DNA from: Hygrocybe punicea
Lineage: Eukaryota > Basidiomycota > Agaricomycetes > Agaricales > Hygrophoraceae
DNA: 64,000 nt
Assembly: GCA_963556145.1 (NCBI GenBank)
Contig: OY744472.1
Coordinates: forward strand, 4,340,001 to 4,404,000
Direction: 5' to 3'
Both the position numbers and the translations under genes were made by a program. Shown here in pieces: positions 12,616-23,345 of the stretch. The notes under the pieces were generated by a model. It was not told where the DNA came from. It saw only the letters and a program-made list of their open reading frames with translations, and made no database searches. How positions within the stretch are numbered: the first letter of the stretch is position 1; each line of letters opens with the position of its first letter.

Positions 12616-13298
12616 GTAGGACTATTTCGAACTGTAACTTGAAGCAGTCCACAATGATTTTCATTGCGAAAAAACGCGCGATTAACAGAAAAATTTAAAG
12701 CAAAACATAAGGCAAACAAACAATACAGCGCATCGAAATGTTTCCCCGGCTTGAATCAGCTTTGTCTCACTTTTCTACTGTAGTGGACGCACAACGCTCT
12801 TCTGGTGCAGGTAGCCGATTGAATCATACCAGAGGTGGAGTGGTATGGTCAGGGTTGGCATTCCACTGAATTAAAAAATCATTGATCGAGCACCAGGCTG
12901 TAGTTTCATGAATGATGGTTCCGGCACGCGAAACTGTGCTCGTCCCTGATTCTAATGGACCCCGGGAATAGTAAGCATTGTGTATAAATATCCAAAGTAA
13001 CAAGGAAAAGACTTGTATGTAATGTTCCTCCGAAACTCACCTTCATCCATTAGGATCTGTATTGTCTTTTATCCGAGGAGACTCATATACATACGTTGGC
13101 TGAAAAGTCAGACAGAAATGGCCTCGAAATGAACGGATGGCTTGAAATTTTGAGTTACGGTTTGGCAGCCAGGGAACGATGAAGGGGTGAAACCGGGCAA
13201 CTCAACTTGAAGTGATCGTTACGCTGGGGCTCACGTGCGTGAAGGCGGCAACACTCTTCATCACCTTGACCGTTAACCACCACCCAGCTTGAACCACC
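12616..13298. other. Intergenic region between SOD and the Hsp70-like gene
   Basis: About 680 bp with no supported gene. It contains the 3' UTR of SOD and, at the right, the presumed promoter of the Hsp70-like gene. A GCTCACGTGCGTG stretch near 13,230 contains a CACGTG box. No repeat was seen. Confidence 0.4.
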
Positions 13299-14495
13299 AT
13301 GAGCACCGTATCAACAAACGGCCTTTGTGTATCCATCCTCGACGACGCCTACCACTTCTTCCTGACCACAAACAGTTCTCCACCAGAGACCATTCAAGCA
13401 AGCGTCCCATTCATATCTACTGCTTCCCCAGACACCGGTACCCTGGACAGCACCATACGAACCCTCTCTTCCAAATTCGCCAATCTCAACCCATCCAGCC
13501 AAACCTTCTTCTGCCTGCCGTCCACCTGTTCCACCGTGCATCTACGATGTATCATGAATATTGTTCCCAAGCTGGGCCTCCCCGCGCTCAAACTGGAACC
13601 CATCGCTTTCCGCCAAGCGTACACAGCATCTCTATCACCCGCCGATTTCCCCCTCACAATCAATTGCCTACAATGTTCACTGGAAAGAAGTGAAGCCGAA
13701 CTCATGGACTTTGAACTTGATCCCGAAGGCACCGGGATCTTGGAGATCGACGACGCTCGTCTTGCAATAGTCCATACCACTGAAGAGCTTGACTCTTCTT
13801 CTGCGAGAGCAGCGAAAGTGGTTCAAGAACTCGTCGTTCCCCTCCAATCTTCCAACATACGCATCGTCATTCTCAACGCACACTCAGACATGGTCGATGC
13901 TTTGAAGCTCGCGCTAGCCACCGCAGAACCTGACGTTCCAGTCTACATAGCATCTTGCTCCGACTTATCCGCAGGCGCAGCCCGCTACACGCCCCCAGAT
14001 CTCACCCGCTGGAAGGTCCTCGCTCAGTATGTCATGCCACTCCCACTCAGCATCGCCACCACCGATGGCACCGCTGTCGTCGCCGTCCCAGGCACCCGCA
14101 AACTCCGTCCCGTCGACGAATCCATCCTCCTCACCACTTCCTGCGACAATCAGACTAGCGTCACACTCTCCATATACCTCGGTGACCATCTCAGGGTAGA
14201 GGATAATCTCTTCAGCGGAACAGTTGTCCTGAACAACCTTGTTCCTATGCCGAAAGGCAAGGCGCTCATTCGGGCTACCTTTGTCATCAGCCACTCCACT
14301 GGGGCCACCGTCACCGTCGAGCAGGTCCTCGACGATGGCAAGGAGCTTGCTTCGGCACCTAAGGTGGTCACGAAGTTTCCTAATCTTATCAAGCATCTAG
14401 GTAGCGACTATGAACGCTATGAAGCAGCTGAGCAGAGCAAAAGGGCTCCATTTTTGGAGGATTCAGATACGCCTGTGGGAGACTTGCCGGGCTGA
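13299..14495 (+). CDS. Divergent Hsp70-like protein
   Basis: Single-exon gene of 398 residues with an ATG in good context (ACCATGAGC). The sequence resembles Hsp70 throughout but is strongly diverged. A TFFCLPSTCS segment and the following KLGLPALKLEPIAFRQAYTA align with the Hsp70 stretch around VPxxFxxxQ and the xEPTAAALAY helix. IRIVILNAHSDMVDALKLAL fits the IxxVVLVGGxxRxP strand and helix. LFSGTVVLNNLVPMPKGKA followed by ATFVISHSTGATVTVEQ fits the beta-sandwich of the substrate-binding domain. The phosphate-binding GIDLGTT motif is missing at the N-terminus (LCVSILDDAYHFF), so ATP hydrolysis is doubtful. Length and shape recall Ssz1-type atypical Hsp70s that lack the helical lid. Function is inferred only. 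Codon use is GC-rich and clean, suggesting a real gene under selection. Confidence 0.6.
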   Translation: MSTVSTNGLCVSILDDAYHFFLTTNSSPPETIQASVPFISTASPDTGTLDSTIRTLSSKFANLNPSSQTFFCLPSTCSTVHLRCIMNIVPKLGLPALKLEPIAFRQAYTASLSPADFPLTINCLQCSLERSEAELMDFELDPEGTGILEIDDARLAIVHTTEELDSSSARAAKVVQELVVPLQSSNIRIVILNAHSDMVDALKLALATAEPDVPVYIASCSDLSAGAARYTPPDLTRWKVLAQYVMPLPLSIATTDGTAVVAVPGTRKLRPVDESILLTTSCDNQTSVTLSIYLGDHLRVEDNLFSGTVVLNNLVPMPKGKALIRATFVISHSTGATVTVEQVLDDGKELASAPKVVTKFPNLIKHLGSDYERYEAAEQSKRAPFLEDSDTPVGDLPG

Positions 14496-14743
14496 CTAAG
14501 GCACATGACAAAGAAATAAATAGCCCCCTGTTAAATATTGCATTCCTATCAGTGGACCTTCATCCAAAGCTAGTCAAGGTGCTCTCCAAGGTTCCCTATT
14601 CAGCTCTGTATGGAGTGCTGTGGCCTATCATTGTGCTTCTTTTGAGACATGGCGACAGTTAACTGAGGTCGATGACTACTTTGCCAGTTTATGCTACCCT
14701 TATAGACATTCCGATCTGGCAAAGAGTGTATGCATGCCATCAG

Positions 14744-16687
14744 TAGGGTGTAGCATGGGTGACCCGCGGGTCCCCAGGCCAAACACCGTACCCATACCTG
14801 CAGACACCGCACCCGTCACGGGTACGGGTCTGCATTACCTGCCATTGGACATGGGTATAATGGTTACCCATGTCACCGTGCGGGTAGCATGGTGGGGGCT
14901 CGTCCCACTCCGTCCTGGTCATTGTTGACCTTGCGAATGCCTCGCCATGTCAATTGACATGCAGCTGACGCGGTGAAAGGGTGCACTGCGGTAATGTGAA
15001 CGGAATCAAATACCAACTCTACCACAGTGCTGTACGAATTCTGAGGGGTTCAATCTCAATCCAAAATGTTAGTAAAAATACTCAGAGGTGCTCTGGATAG
15101 TGGCGATGATGTTTCCGATGTGCACAATGTGCGCAATGTGTGCGGCGTGTGTGAAACAGTCAGCGATGTTTTCGGCGTATATGTAGCACTTTATAGAAGG
15201 AACGCAAAGTTTAATAGAGTACAGCGGAGCTATCGCATGGACGGTGCAGTAAAGAGGTGATATGATAGACTGGAATCGGGGGTATACAAGACGTCTCTCT
15301 AGTACATAAACTATAGGGGGTATTTATGCGAAGTTGGTTGTTAGGACAATAAAGGGTGAAGAAGGCAAGACAAATAGATGGTGCACGACGGAACTATGGT
15401 GGAATAGGAATGAAATGGAACTGAAACAAAGGGTATAACACCATGCGAAGCATTTTCCAAATATCTAGAGGATAGGAGCTATAGTGTTTGAAATAAGTGA
15501 AACATGTCGCATAAAGACTTCCCTGGAACTGGAACAGAATCGGAATGGAATAGGGTGAATGGTATAAGCGTGGGTGATGTTGGAGAGGCTCGAAATATGT
15601 TTCCGAAGGGGGCCGAAGTGCTCCGAAGAAAATCGCCGTAATGTCAAATTATCGCCCGTATCGCGCGCATCGCACTGTCGCATCGCAATGGAGACACATA
15701 TAAATCGGGATGTTTCGCAATGAATCGCAGCATAATCGCAGCATGTCGAGGCTAGAATAGGTCCAATAGAGGGTTTCCGTGCTTAGGGATGTGCGCTGCA
15801 TATCAGCGGTTCGCGAGGTCATTTGAGGGGGTCATGGTTCTGTCAACATTGTTGTTGACAGTCCCATGGCCCTTCATCTCCTGGCCCATTCTTGTCCCAC
15901 ATCATGTCATTGCCAACCTTGTCACCATTGGCCAATCGGCTGGCATCGTCGTGGCTGTCATGGTCGTGGCTGTTGTCGTCGTGGCCATCATTGTCATGGC
16001 TGTCGTCATCATGGCTGTCATGGTCGTGGCCATTGTCGTCCCAGCTGTCGTTGTCGTGGCTGTCATTGTCCCAGCTGTCATTGTCCTGGCCGTCGTCATC
16101 CTGGCCATCATCGTTCTGGCCCTCATCATCATCCGGGCCCTCGTCATCCACATCCATGTCGCCCTGTCTGCATCGCCCTGTCCACGTCACCCTGTCCGCA
16201 TCACCCTCATCACCGTCGCCATGCTTTTGTGAGGTCTTCATGTGTGTCTCCATGCTGGAGACCTCGCGAACATGCATTGACGCATCGACTGACACATCAA
16301 CATTGTTTGTGAGGTGTGGACTGGAAGGCAGGGGGTTAGCCGATGTCGGTGGTGAATGATTCGGGCACGTACCTGTGCTGGTAAGTGGGCGCACCACTCT
16401 CCCAGCCATTTTCCTTCATCACCATGTTGTTGTTGTTGTGGGTGGTGGTGGTGGCAGCGGCGGTTTGGGAATAACTGAATTATTAGATAAGTTAGATGAA
16501 TGAATTAAAAGTAAAAAAAAATTTACCATTGGGGCTTGCGGCCCTCTGTGCTAACCCATGGATACCTGTCTACCACAGGTAAGGGTGTGCGGTAGTGCAC
16601 AGGTTGCCAAATTGGGACACTGTACCTGTACCTGATCAACCCGCAGCCCAAAAACCACGGGTTTACCCAAACCCGTGCTATATCCTA
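14744..16687 (-). mobile_element. Non-autonomous hAT-type element C
   Basis: Perfect 8-bp duplication GCCATCAG flanks the element (14736-14743 and 16688-16695). The ends are inverted and of TAGGG type: TAGGGTGTAGCATGGGT at the left, and TAGGATATAGCACGGGTT as the reverse complement of the right. GGGTACGGGTA-like subterminal repeats follow both ends. The interior holds the CAATTGA module (14,949), a microsatellite (15,940-16,150) and the conserved junction GGTGCGCCCAC...CAG/GTACGT on the minus strand (16,366-16,398). It splits the tail of an older transposase remnant. Confidence 0.85.
15940..16155. repeat. GTCGTGGCTGTCATG-type microsatellite/minisatellite
   Basis: Imperfect 9-15 bp units (tcgtggctgtcatgg, tcgtcatcatggctgtc) repeat for about 210 bp. 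On the minus strand the array reads as a His/Asp/Ser/Asn-rich chain (HDNDSHDD), in the same frame as the exon that ends at the conserved splice junction of element C. All six frames stay open because of the repeat. Confidence 0.75.
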
Positions 16688-16724
16688 GCCATCAGCTTCA
16701 AGTTTGAATGTTTTTTACTTCAAC

Positions 16725-17190
16725 TCCTGCCTTGACTTACAGAGTTATGTGCAGCACTATGGAAATCAAGATCAAAGGGAAAGTCAGTGAATAGGGAGGG
16801 AGGAAGATGAGAACTGGCCAAGACCTTCAATGATTTCCTGAAGAGTGTTCATCTTGTGGATAGAACAGTTGTCAAGGATCAAGATGCTCTTCTCTTGAGG
16901 AAAAGGCTTCATCCTGGGGAGCTAGAGTGGAGATATTTAGCTTGATAGATAGGTAGACCACAAGTACATACCACGTCATTGATGATAAAGTCAAGAAACT
17001 CCTCACCATCTACAGACCCTGGCATGCTCGCAATGCCTCATAACCATCTAGAGAGAGAGAGTGGCAACCAGGCTATAACAATCACCTTGAACAAAGTTAG
17101 CACTGATTGTTGCATGGCATCCAGCAACTGCATGACCATAGTGTCGGTATATGGTGTGATGATATGGTTTCTACATCTATAACCTCGGAT
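16725..17190 (-). pseudogene. Remnant of a third DDE_3 (Tc1/mariner-superfamily) transposase
   Basis: On the minus strand the motifs run SLVATLSLDGYEAL, MPGSVDGEEFLDFIINDV, a GTATGT..CTCTAG intron (about 16,930-16,975), then MKPFPQEKSILILDNCSIHK, with the second catalytic Asp in LILDNCSIH, and NTLQEIIEGLGQ. A frameshifted PPYSLTFP (about 16,790) corresponds to the PPYSPDFNPIE motif with the third acidic residue. The N-terminal half is missing. The copy is cut at its downstream end by hAT C and at its upstream end by the TA insertion of the next element. Confidence 0.7.
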
Positions 17191-17192
17191 TA

Positions 17193-17267
17193 CAGCCGTT
17201 TTTAGAAAGCATGGCAGTTGGCGCGGAATTTTGATCAATTAGGCAGGTGGGGACTTAGAATAATTTT
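17193..17267 (+). repeat. Left terminal inverted repeat of two-gene element 1
   Basis: Begins CAGCCGTTTTTAGAAAGCAT directly after the TA and runs to the GGGGACTTAGAATAATTTT block. The right copy (22,618-22,692, inverted) has the same sequence except GCGCGG versus GCATGG. The same end pattern is recognisable in the foldback elements at 57.9 and 58.9 kb. Confidence 0.88.
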
Positions 17268-17294
17268 ATGCTCTAGACTCTATCTGTATCTACC

Positions 17295-19532
17295 ATGCAT
17301 CGGTCTAGAAAAAAGCCTTGCAAACAACCAAGCACAATCGACACTGATCTTGACAATCGTTTCTTGCCCTCTAACAGTGACATTGGTGTTGACAGTGACA
17401 GCGCTGCTCAGTCTACAGAATCATTGATTGATGCACCAGCCATTCCTCAAAAACGTCAGAAGGTAGCAGTGACACAAGCAGCAGTTCCCAATGCCCCTGC
17501 TGCCTTGATCACCTACGTTGCATCAATTTTCTCCACTGCCGAGATGAAGAAGCCTGTGTCAAAATGAAGCCCCAAAAACATTTCATTCCAACTTCGTTCC
17601 GACAAGCCTTGGGATACCATGAAGGCACAAATCTTGGCCAAGATTTCGCAAGCACTCAGCCCTATCATCCTCGACTTTTCTCACTACGACATCCTTTTTT
17701 TTCATCACTCGTGTCATCTCAAAATCTGGTATCCCCCTAGCTGCCGAAACTGACTACACCCTTTTGCTGCAAAAAGTGTTAGGTGGCAAAGTCAAGAACA
17801 TTATCATGAACATCACTATTGTTCAGCACAGCCTTGATGGAGACAAAGAGACCAGATGAGGACGTTAGCAAGCTGAAGAAGACTACAAAAGATCCAGCGA
17901 CGCTTCCAGGCAATGTCAAGAAGGGAAGCAACATCGAGGCATTGCCAAAACACTGGGTATGCAACAAGAAACAGGGAAATTGTGGTGGGACATATTGTTG
18001 GATCGACGAGGATGGTGGACATCTCCCACTCAACCATCTAATGCTGGATTGCTGGGCAGCTTCCATGGTATTGTTCCCTCTTGTATTCTTCTATCTTTAC
18101 TTACGAAATTCTAGCTAAAAGGAGAGGAATGCGCTACACTTGAGTAGGGATGACCATGGGTTCGTGACGGGTTGGCATGGCCAACACCGCACCCATACCC
18201 GCTGAACCCGCACCCATAATGGGTACAACCCGTACCGTCCGTTCTGACCCTCGGTGCCCCGGTTACCTGTACCCATCTGTCCAAACCCGTGGTCACCTGG
18301 TTTTTTCGGAGCCAGGGTGTGCCCAAAGTCGTCGCAAACACCCAGCACACATCAATTGATGTGGCTGGTTTGTTTTGCGACGGCTCTGCCGCCCTCGGCC
18401 TCTCGACGCACCTGCCAACTTCCACCGTCGTCGCTGGAACGGCTTGGCCACTGGGCCAGAGCCAACGTCGACGACGTTGGTGTTGGGTTGTCGTTGTCGC
18501 GTCGTGTCGCCGTTGCCGTTGCATCGTGTCGCCGTTGCCGTTGCGTCGTGTCGCCGTTGCCGTTGCGTCGTGTCGCCGTCGTCGCCACGTCGTGCCGCCG
18601 CCGTTTAGCAATGAAACTAAATAAAAATAATAAAGTAGCAAGCATTAGCACAAGCCAGTTTAATGAGATGATGATAATTGACGTACCTGACAGCCAGAGG
18701 GTGGGCGCACCACCTCACTGGCTGTTTTCCCGGCCATGCATAAACTCGTTGTGGTCGTTGTCGTTGTAGTTGTCATTGTAGTTGTCGTTGTTGCTGTTGT
18801 TTTGTGTTCATAGTTGTCATTGTTGTTGTCGTCATGGTCGTTGTTGTTGTCGTCATGGTCGTTGTTGTAGTCATTGTTGTAGTGGTCGTCGTGTGTTGAC
18901 ATACCCGTGAAAACCGCGACACCACAGGTACAGGTGACGGTATGGTCACGGGTGATGAAACAAAACACCCTACCCGTACCCGCGCAACCCGTTTTGGTAA
19001 TACCGCAGGTTGACCCAAACCCGTGGTCGACCCTACCCTTGAGCAGCCGCCCAATAACCGATTGTTTGATCCGGATAACAACAAACTCTCACCAATTCTT
19101 CGCCAACGTCTCAATACAAAGAATGCCCAGGCCGTACCACCACCAAGTACCGCTACCATTTTCAATTTCAGCATCGGCAGGGAGGTTGCAGAGTTGTTTC
19201 GTCCAATGCCTAATGTTGTCCCACCCGCTGCTGTCCCACCTCCGAACCCTGCCCCTGTCACATCTGCCACTCCGAAACAAGACTCCTACAACCTTCAGTG
19301 CCCAACCATCCTTCAGGTCAACTGCAAGTCTGGCATTGACATGACGATTGAAGAGTTCTGCAAAACATTTGAGTTTTGTGAAGGAATCAAGGAGAAGTTC
19401 CAGGAACATTCATATACGCACGCTCGGATGCTGAGGTTCATAACCATCAAGGAGTTGAGGGAAATGAGGTTCAAATTTGGGGAAATTGTGGGGCTGCGGG
19501 ATGCCATTGAGCATTGGTCTGTCATTACTTAG
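17295..19532 (+). pseudogene. Accessory gene of two-gene element 1 (zinc-binding / SAM-like protein), interrupted
   Basis: The protein is of a type I associate with repetitive basidiomycete hypothetical proteins; no function is known to me. Order: a basic, Ser/Ala-rich N-terminus; SDKPWDTMKAQILAKISQAL with ILDFSHYDI; a Lys-rich stretch; a Cys/His cluster HWVCNKKQGNCGGTYCWI then HLPLNHLMLDCWAASM that looks metal-binding; a 47-bp intron (about 18,069-18,115); LKGEECATLE; the hAT insertion; QPPNNRLFD; a Pro/Ala linker; and a C-terminal SAM-like helical domain (MTIEEFCKTFEF, ITIKELREMRFKFGEIVGL). Removing 18,145-19,035 and one duplication joins ATLE to QPPNNR in frame. A TGA near 17,565 and a frame change near 17,830 indicate decay. 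It lies convergent to the transposase, within the same terminal repeats. Confidence 0.75.
18145..19035 (-). mobile_element. Non-autonomous hAT-type element B nested in the accessory gene
   Basis: Left end TAGGGATGACCATGGGTT, right end (reverse complement) TAGGGTCGACCACGGGTT. Flanks CACTTGAG (18137-18144) and CCCTTGAG (19036-19043) match at 7 of 8 positions, an 8-bp hAT duplication. GGGTACGGGT-like repeats follow both ends. The interior has a 24-bp tandem repeat (CGTGTCGCCGTTGCCGTTGC, 18,495-18,600), a GTTGTCGTTG microsatellite (18,745-18,895) and, on the minus strand, the family junction GGTGGTGCGCCCAC...CAG/GTACGT (18,682-18,714). Confidence 0.85.
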
Positions 19533-19849
19533 TTTACATAGTCATTCATTTGGACAATACACACCATTTTGATTGAATAGCATACATGAGACACATTGAG
19601 AGGTACAGCAGTAGACTAAAAATATCCAGCATGAGCAAAGTATCCAGCCACATCATCCGGGGTAACAACATCCAACACTTCAAACATATTGTATAGAATC
19701 CCATCGCCCTGCATAGCTCCATAGTAATCTTGATAAGTGCTTCACCTTTGAAAAAGCTTCTTCAATGGGGTTCAGATCTGGCAAGTACGGTGGGAGATAT
19801 TCAATCTGAACGCCGAAATGGTCAGCAAGTTCAAGGATTTCAGGGCCGT

Positions 19850-20006
19850 TGGAGAGGTACCGAGGTACCTCTCCGGGGGCTCACGCAGGACTCGAGGTGG
19901 AAGTCGACTGGATAGGAAGGATCGACTGACTACTACATCTGGAAGGCTACTAACTAGGTCAAACCGTGGGAACCCAGTCACGTGACTGCCAGGTCCCACT
20001 ACTCCA
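19850..20006 (-). repeat. LTR of the small LTR element (copy at left)
   Basis: 157 bp, TG..CA ends, with a terminal palindrome GGAGAGGTACC/GGTACCTCTCC at its first 24 bases. Identical as read to 21,671-21,827. Related to the solo LTR at 31,562 and the Ty3-type LTR at 32,653, which share the CCGTGGGA...CAGTCAC-like stretch and CTACTNCA end. Confidence 0.9.
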
Positions 20007-21670
20007 AGTGCCCCTTTTCCTCATGGCGACGCCCTCGTCGCCAACTGCTACGGAAAAGAACACAAAACAAACAGAAACTGACCAAAAAACTCTAAAGCCA
20101 CAACTCCCAGTCCCTCAGAAAGCCTTGACTCAAGGCCAGGGCCTTATATCGTGAAGCGGGAAGTCGTCCTCGCGCAGGGGGCGGTAGATGACCAGACTCT
20201 ATAGAACTCCTCTCTCAAACTCAAACTCTCCGAATGCCTTCCTCGCGAGGGTTAGGGCTTACGACGCAAGATCCAAAATCGCTCGAATTGCTCTGGCAAG
20301 TACTCAGTGCAGCGTGCAAGTTCTGGTGATCGAAAACGTAACGGTGTTGGTGGAACTAGGTGAACAGGTGTATGAACAAGTGTAGTGACGGCTCGTAGGT
20401 AGACTTTAATCGACATCCAGTATGGGGTGGAACGGGGAACGAGGCTATAAAGCTATAACGAGGGATGGGGGCATAGGGTTGTGCTAACGAGGGCACGGTG
20501 TCTCGACGCGAGGGGTTGGCGTATCACGCGAAGGGATCGGGGTGGCTCGTCCGGGTCGAGAACGATGCCGCGGGGAGCTGAGCGAGGGTTCGCGGGCCAG
20601 GTATGGTGCAAGGAACCGGCCGGGGGGTGGTGACGTGGCGGAACGCGGTGGGGGTCTGGGAAACGGCGGGGACGGTCCGTTCGAGGTGTTGTGGGGTTGC
20701 AAACAGGTGGGCCGTGGGCTTGACGAGATGGCCTGGGCCGGTTGCGTTGGCGGAACGGGGCTGCGCGATGATGACGTGGCGTGTGGCCGGGGTGTCAGAA
20801 ATCACGGCGGGGCTCGTCTGGGGCAACGGGGTGCCCTGGTGGGTGGAACGAGGGCGCGGGGGGTTGAACGAACGTGGGTTGGGGCCGGGACATACGAAAA
20901 GCGGGGGGGTTGAAGGTGGTGACGTGGCAGGCGCTTGGGTGTCCGAAAACGACGGTGGGGGCTCGTTTGACGCAATGGAGGGGAACGGGGGGTCCTCGCC
21001 GGTGGAACGAGGGCACGGGAGGTCGAATGGGTCCGTGGGTTGCGCTGGGGTACACGAAGAAACGGGGTTCGACGTTGGTGCCGTGGCGGATCCGTGTGGT
21101 GACCAACAAGGGCGGGACGGCTTCGTTTGGGGCAACGAAGCGCGGTGGGGGGTTCTTTTGGGCAGAACGTGAGCACCGGGTCGTCGAGCGTGAACGCGGG
21201 GGCCTGGATGGATACGAGTGGGCCGGGGAACGCTAAAATATGGGGGTCGAAAGGTGGTGACGCGGTTGTACGCGGGTGTTCGTTGGGCGTCGAAAATGGA
21301 CGTCGACGGCGCTTCCGAAGTGACGTGGGGCAAGGTGGGGCCGTGAAACGTCGAACAAAGGCGGTGGGGGGTCGTCTTGGGCCTGTGAAGGGTGAAAAGC
21401 TGGGCGCGAACAAGGTGACGCGGCCTGGCTGGGTGTTCAAAACGGGTCGCGGCCGCGTTTTTGGGACGACGTGGGCGTTGGTGGGTTGAACAAGAGCGCC
21501 GAGGGGTAAACTTGAGTACCGTACGACCGAGAATAAAGGGAAAATGTGCCGTTGCGCAGCAGTGGGTGGTGAGGCCGAAAGGAGTCGTCTCGCGAGAAAA
21601 AAGGTGGTAAAAAAAGCTGAGAGACCAGAGAAAAGAGATCCGTGAGTCGATCGCACTCTCATCACCACGA

Positions 21671-21827
21671 TGGAGAGGTACCGAGGTACCTCTCCGGGGG
21701 CTCACGCAGGACTCGAGGTGGAAGTCGACTGGATAGGAAGGATCGACTGACTACTACATCTGGAAGGCTACTAACTAGGTCAAACCGTGGGAACCCAGTC
21801 ACGTGACTGCCAGGTCCCACTACTCCA
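21671..21827 (-). repeat. LTR of the small LTR element (copy at right)
   Basis: Second 157-bp LTR. No difference from the left copy was found by reading, which implies little time since insertion. Confidence 0.9.
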
Positions 21828-22829
21828 CCGTGATGGATTTTTGCATTGTCGAGAACTAATACACTGAGAGGGCCAGGGTATGGAGTGCAGTATGGTAACT
21901 AGCTTGAGATCAGTACAAGTCTAGAAGAAAAAAGTAGCATACATACCACAGAGAATTCCAACCATTGCAAGAACGCTGCCCTCGTCAACAACCCCTCCAC
22001 CGCCATGCCAGATATGAACCTGTTGAGGGTCAGTACCCCAACAATTGAAGTACACCTGCCACAAATGAATGGCTGTGATTTGCGAGCACGATGGCCTCGC
22101 TTGGACCTCCCATATCTCCTACCAACGGTGCGTTCGTCCTTCGAGACCTCATTGATGAAGCCAAGCTCTTCGGGGCTGAATTGTGCCATGTGAGAGATGA
22201 AATCAGCACGCCGAGCTTCATTTCACTCAGCGGCGATACATTGCAGCCGCTTGCGGCTGACACCAGCGCGAGTGAGTTCTTGATGAATTGTACTGTAGTG
22301 AACTGAAATAAAATGATTGGTCTTGAGCATGTGAATTAGTTCATTGAGGAAGTAGTCGGGATTGCTTCTGATAAGTTGCACCAGATACTGGACATCATCG
22401 TGGTTGAGATTGTGAAGATGGCCATACTGAACAGGTATGGTGGAAACAATGTCACCAGTGGTGCGCCAGAGCTTTAGGATGTGATAAAAAGTGCATTCAG
22501 AGAAACCACAGCATAAAAGAATGTCATTGAGGGTGAGAAGGTGGCCTTCGAATAGCTGGATGGCTGCGATTTTGACATTGCGGCTAATATGACGGTACAT
22601 GGAGGGTAAAGAAATGCAAAATTATTCTAAGTCCCCACCTGCCTAATTGATCAAAATTCCATGCCAACTGCCATGCTTTCTAAAAACGGCTGTAAGAGGT
22701 AATAAATATATATAAAAGAGGAAAACATTGCAAAGGTGTGAACGGGACTTGAGACACTCCCGATGGTAACACGATAAAGTGCGATAACACGCATAATCAA
22801 ATAAACAAACGCGGTGTAGATGCAGGTTC

Positions 22830-23345
22830 GGGGTGGCTTCAGAACATAAATCCTAACCTAGAGGTGTCAGTGTAGAAGTGACTGTGGATAATCAGTGTCA
22901 GGGATAATAAATGAGGTGGAAATGGAAATGAAATATAATGCTGCTGTGTAATACTGGACAAATAATGATGAATCCGGCAATGAATGGAGTGAAAATGGAT
23001 AAATAACAATGAACCCGACGATGCCGACGATGTCAGGTATGGTGGGTTGGGTCGGGTTGGATCGGGAACAATGAACGAATAATGAAACAACGATAAAGAT
23101 GATGAAGTGAACTATAAAAATCTAAGGGTCTACGAGGACGAGCATTTGAAGGGATTAAAATGTGATTCTGACTATATGGAAATGGGTGCTCAGGGTATCT
23201 CTTTTTGTACGGTCGCCGGGGACTGTATTTATAGTACACGAGTGAGTAGTCTACTTTCGGACTTGTCTATTTCGGCCAATAGAAAACTACAAAGAGAAGT
23301 TGGAATGTGGATGAGAAGAGGGGGGTTGTGAGGCGACAGTGACAG
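22830..23345 (-). repeat. Dispersed repeat, second copy at 42,165-42,690
   Basis: The reverse complement matches 42,165-42,690 over most of its length. Shared blocks: CCAACTTCTCTTT, AGTTTTCTATTGG, AGTAGACTACTCACTC, TACTATAAA, TTCAAATGCT.GTCCTC.TAGA and the GGTTAGGAT..AAGCCACCCC end. The 42-kb copy leads straight into a LINE reverse-transcriptase tail. A repeated TGTTATTTATCC-like segment lies inside. Confidence 0.65.

Larger units (their letters stand above)
19850..21827 (-). mobile_element. Small non-autonomous LTR element (LARD/TRIM-like), recent
   Basis: Two 157-bp direct repeats, identical as read, begin TGGAGAGG and end CTACTCCA and flank a 1.66-kb interior. The target duplication is CCGT (19846-19849, 21828-21831). 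In minus orientation a purine tract (GAGGAAAAGGGG, 20,011-20,022) precedes the downstream LTR and a primer-site-like TGGTGATGAGAG (21,656-21,667) follows the upstream one. No gag, protease, RT or integrase is present. The interior is CpG-rich and made of imperfect units of about 145-175 bp marked by GGTGACGTGGC (20,629, 20,773, 20,919, 21,075, 21,251). Two long minus frames stay open across it, but with low-complexity content. Confidence 0.88.
19616..22600 (-). pseudogene. Transposase of two-gene element 1 (DDE_3), interrupted
   Basis: Starts with an HTH region (MYRHISRNVKIAAIQLFEG, WRTTGDIVS, DDVQYLVQLIRSNPDYFLNE). It continues with MAQFSPEELGFINEVSKDER, RRYGRSKRG, a GTATGT intron near 21,940, CTPYPGPLSVLVLDNAKIHH (second catalytic Asp), then after the LTR-element insertion EILELADHFGVQIEYLPPYL and DLNPIEEAFSKVK (third acidic residue), ending VVTPDDVAGYFAHAGYF. 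Removing 19,850-21,827 plus the 4-bp duplication joins IHHG to PEILEL in frame. Damage: a TGA at about 22,223 where Arg is usual, and Asn in FINE where the first catalytic Asp is expected. So this copy is dead. Confidence 0.88.
17193..22692. mobile_element. Two-gene Tc1/mariner-superfamily element 1, with nested insertions
   Basis: Terminal inverted repeats of about 75 bp start CAGCCGTTTTTAGAAAGC at 17,193 and, inverted, at 22,692. They differ at only about two positions and are flanked by TA (17191-17192, 22693-22694), the Tc1/mariner target duplication. Inside, an accessory gene runs rightward (17,295-19,532) and a transposase gene runs leftward (22,600-19,616); their stop codons face each other about 80 bp apart. 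A hAT element (18,145-19,035) splits the accessory gene and a small LTR element (19,850-21,827) splits the transposase. Without them the transposon would be about 2.6 kb. Confidence 0.88.

Noticed and set aside
20524..21705. 393-residue open frame on the minus strand across the small LTR element
   Set aside because: A second long frame of about 288 residues is open over the same bases, content is Pro/Ser/Thr/Arg low complexity made of internal repeats, and it runs into the LTR. Stop avoidance by GC-rich repeats explains it better than coding.
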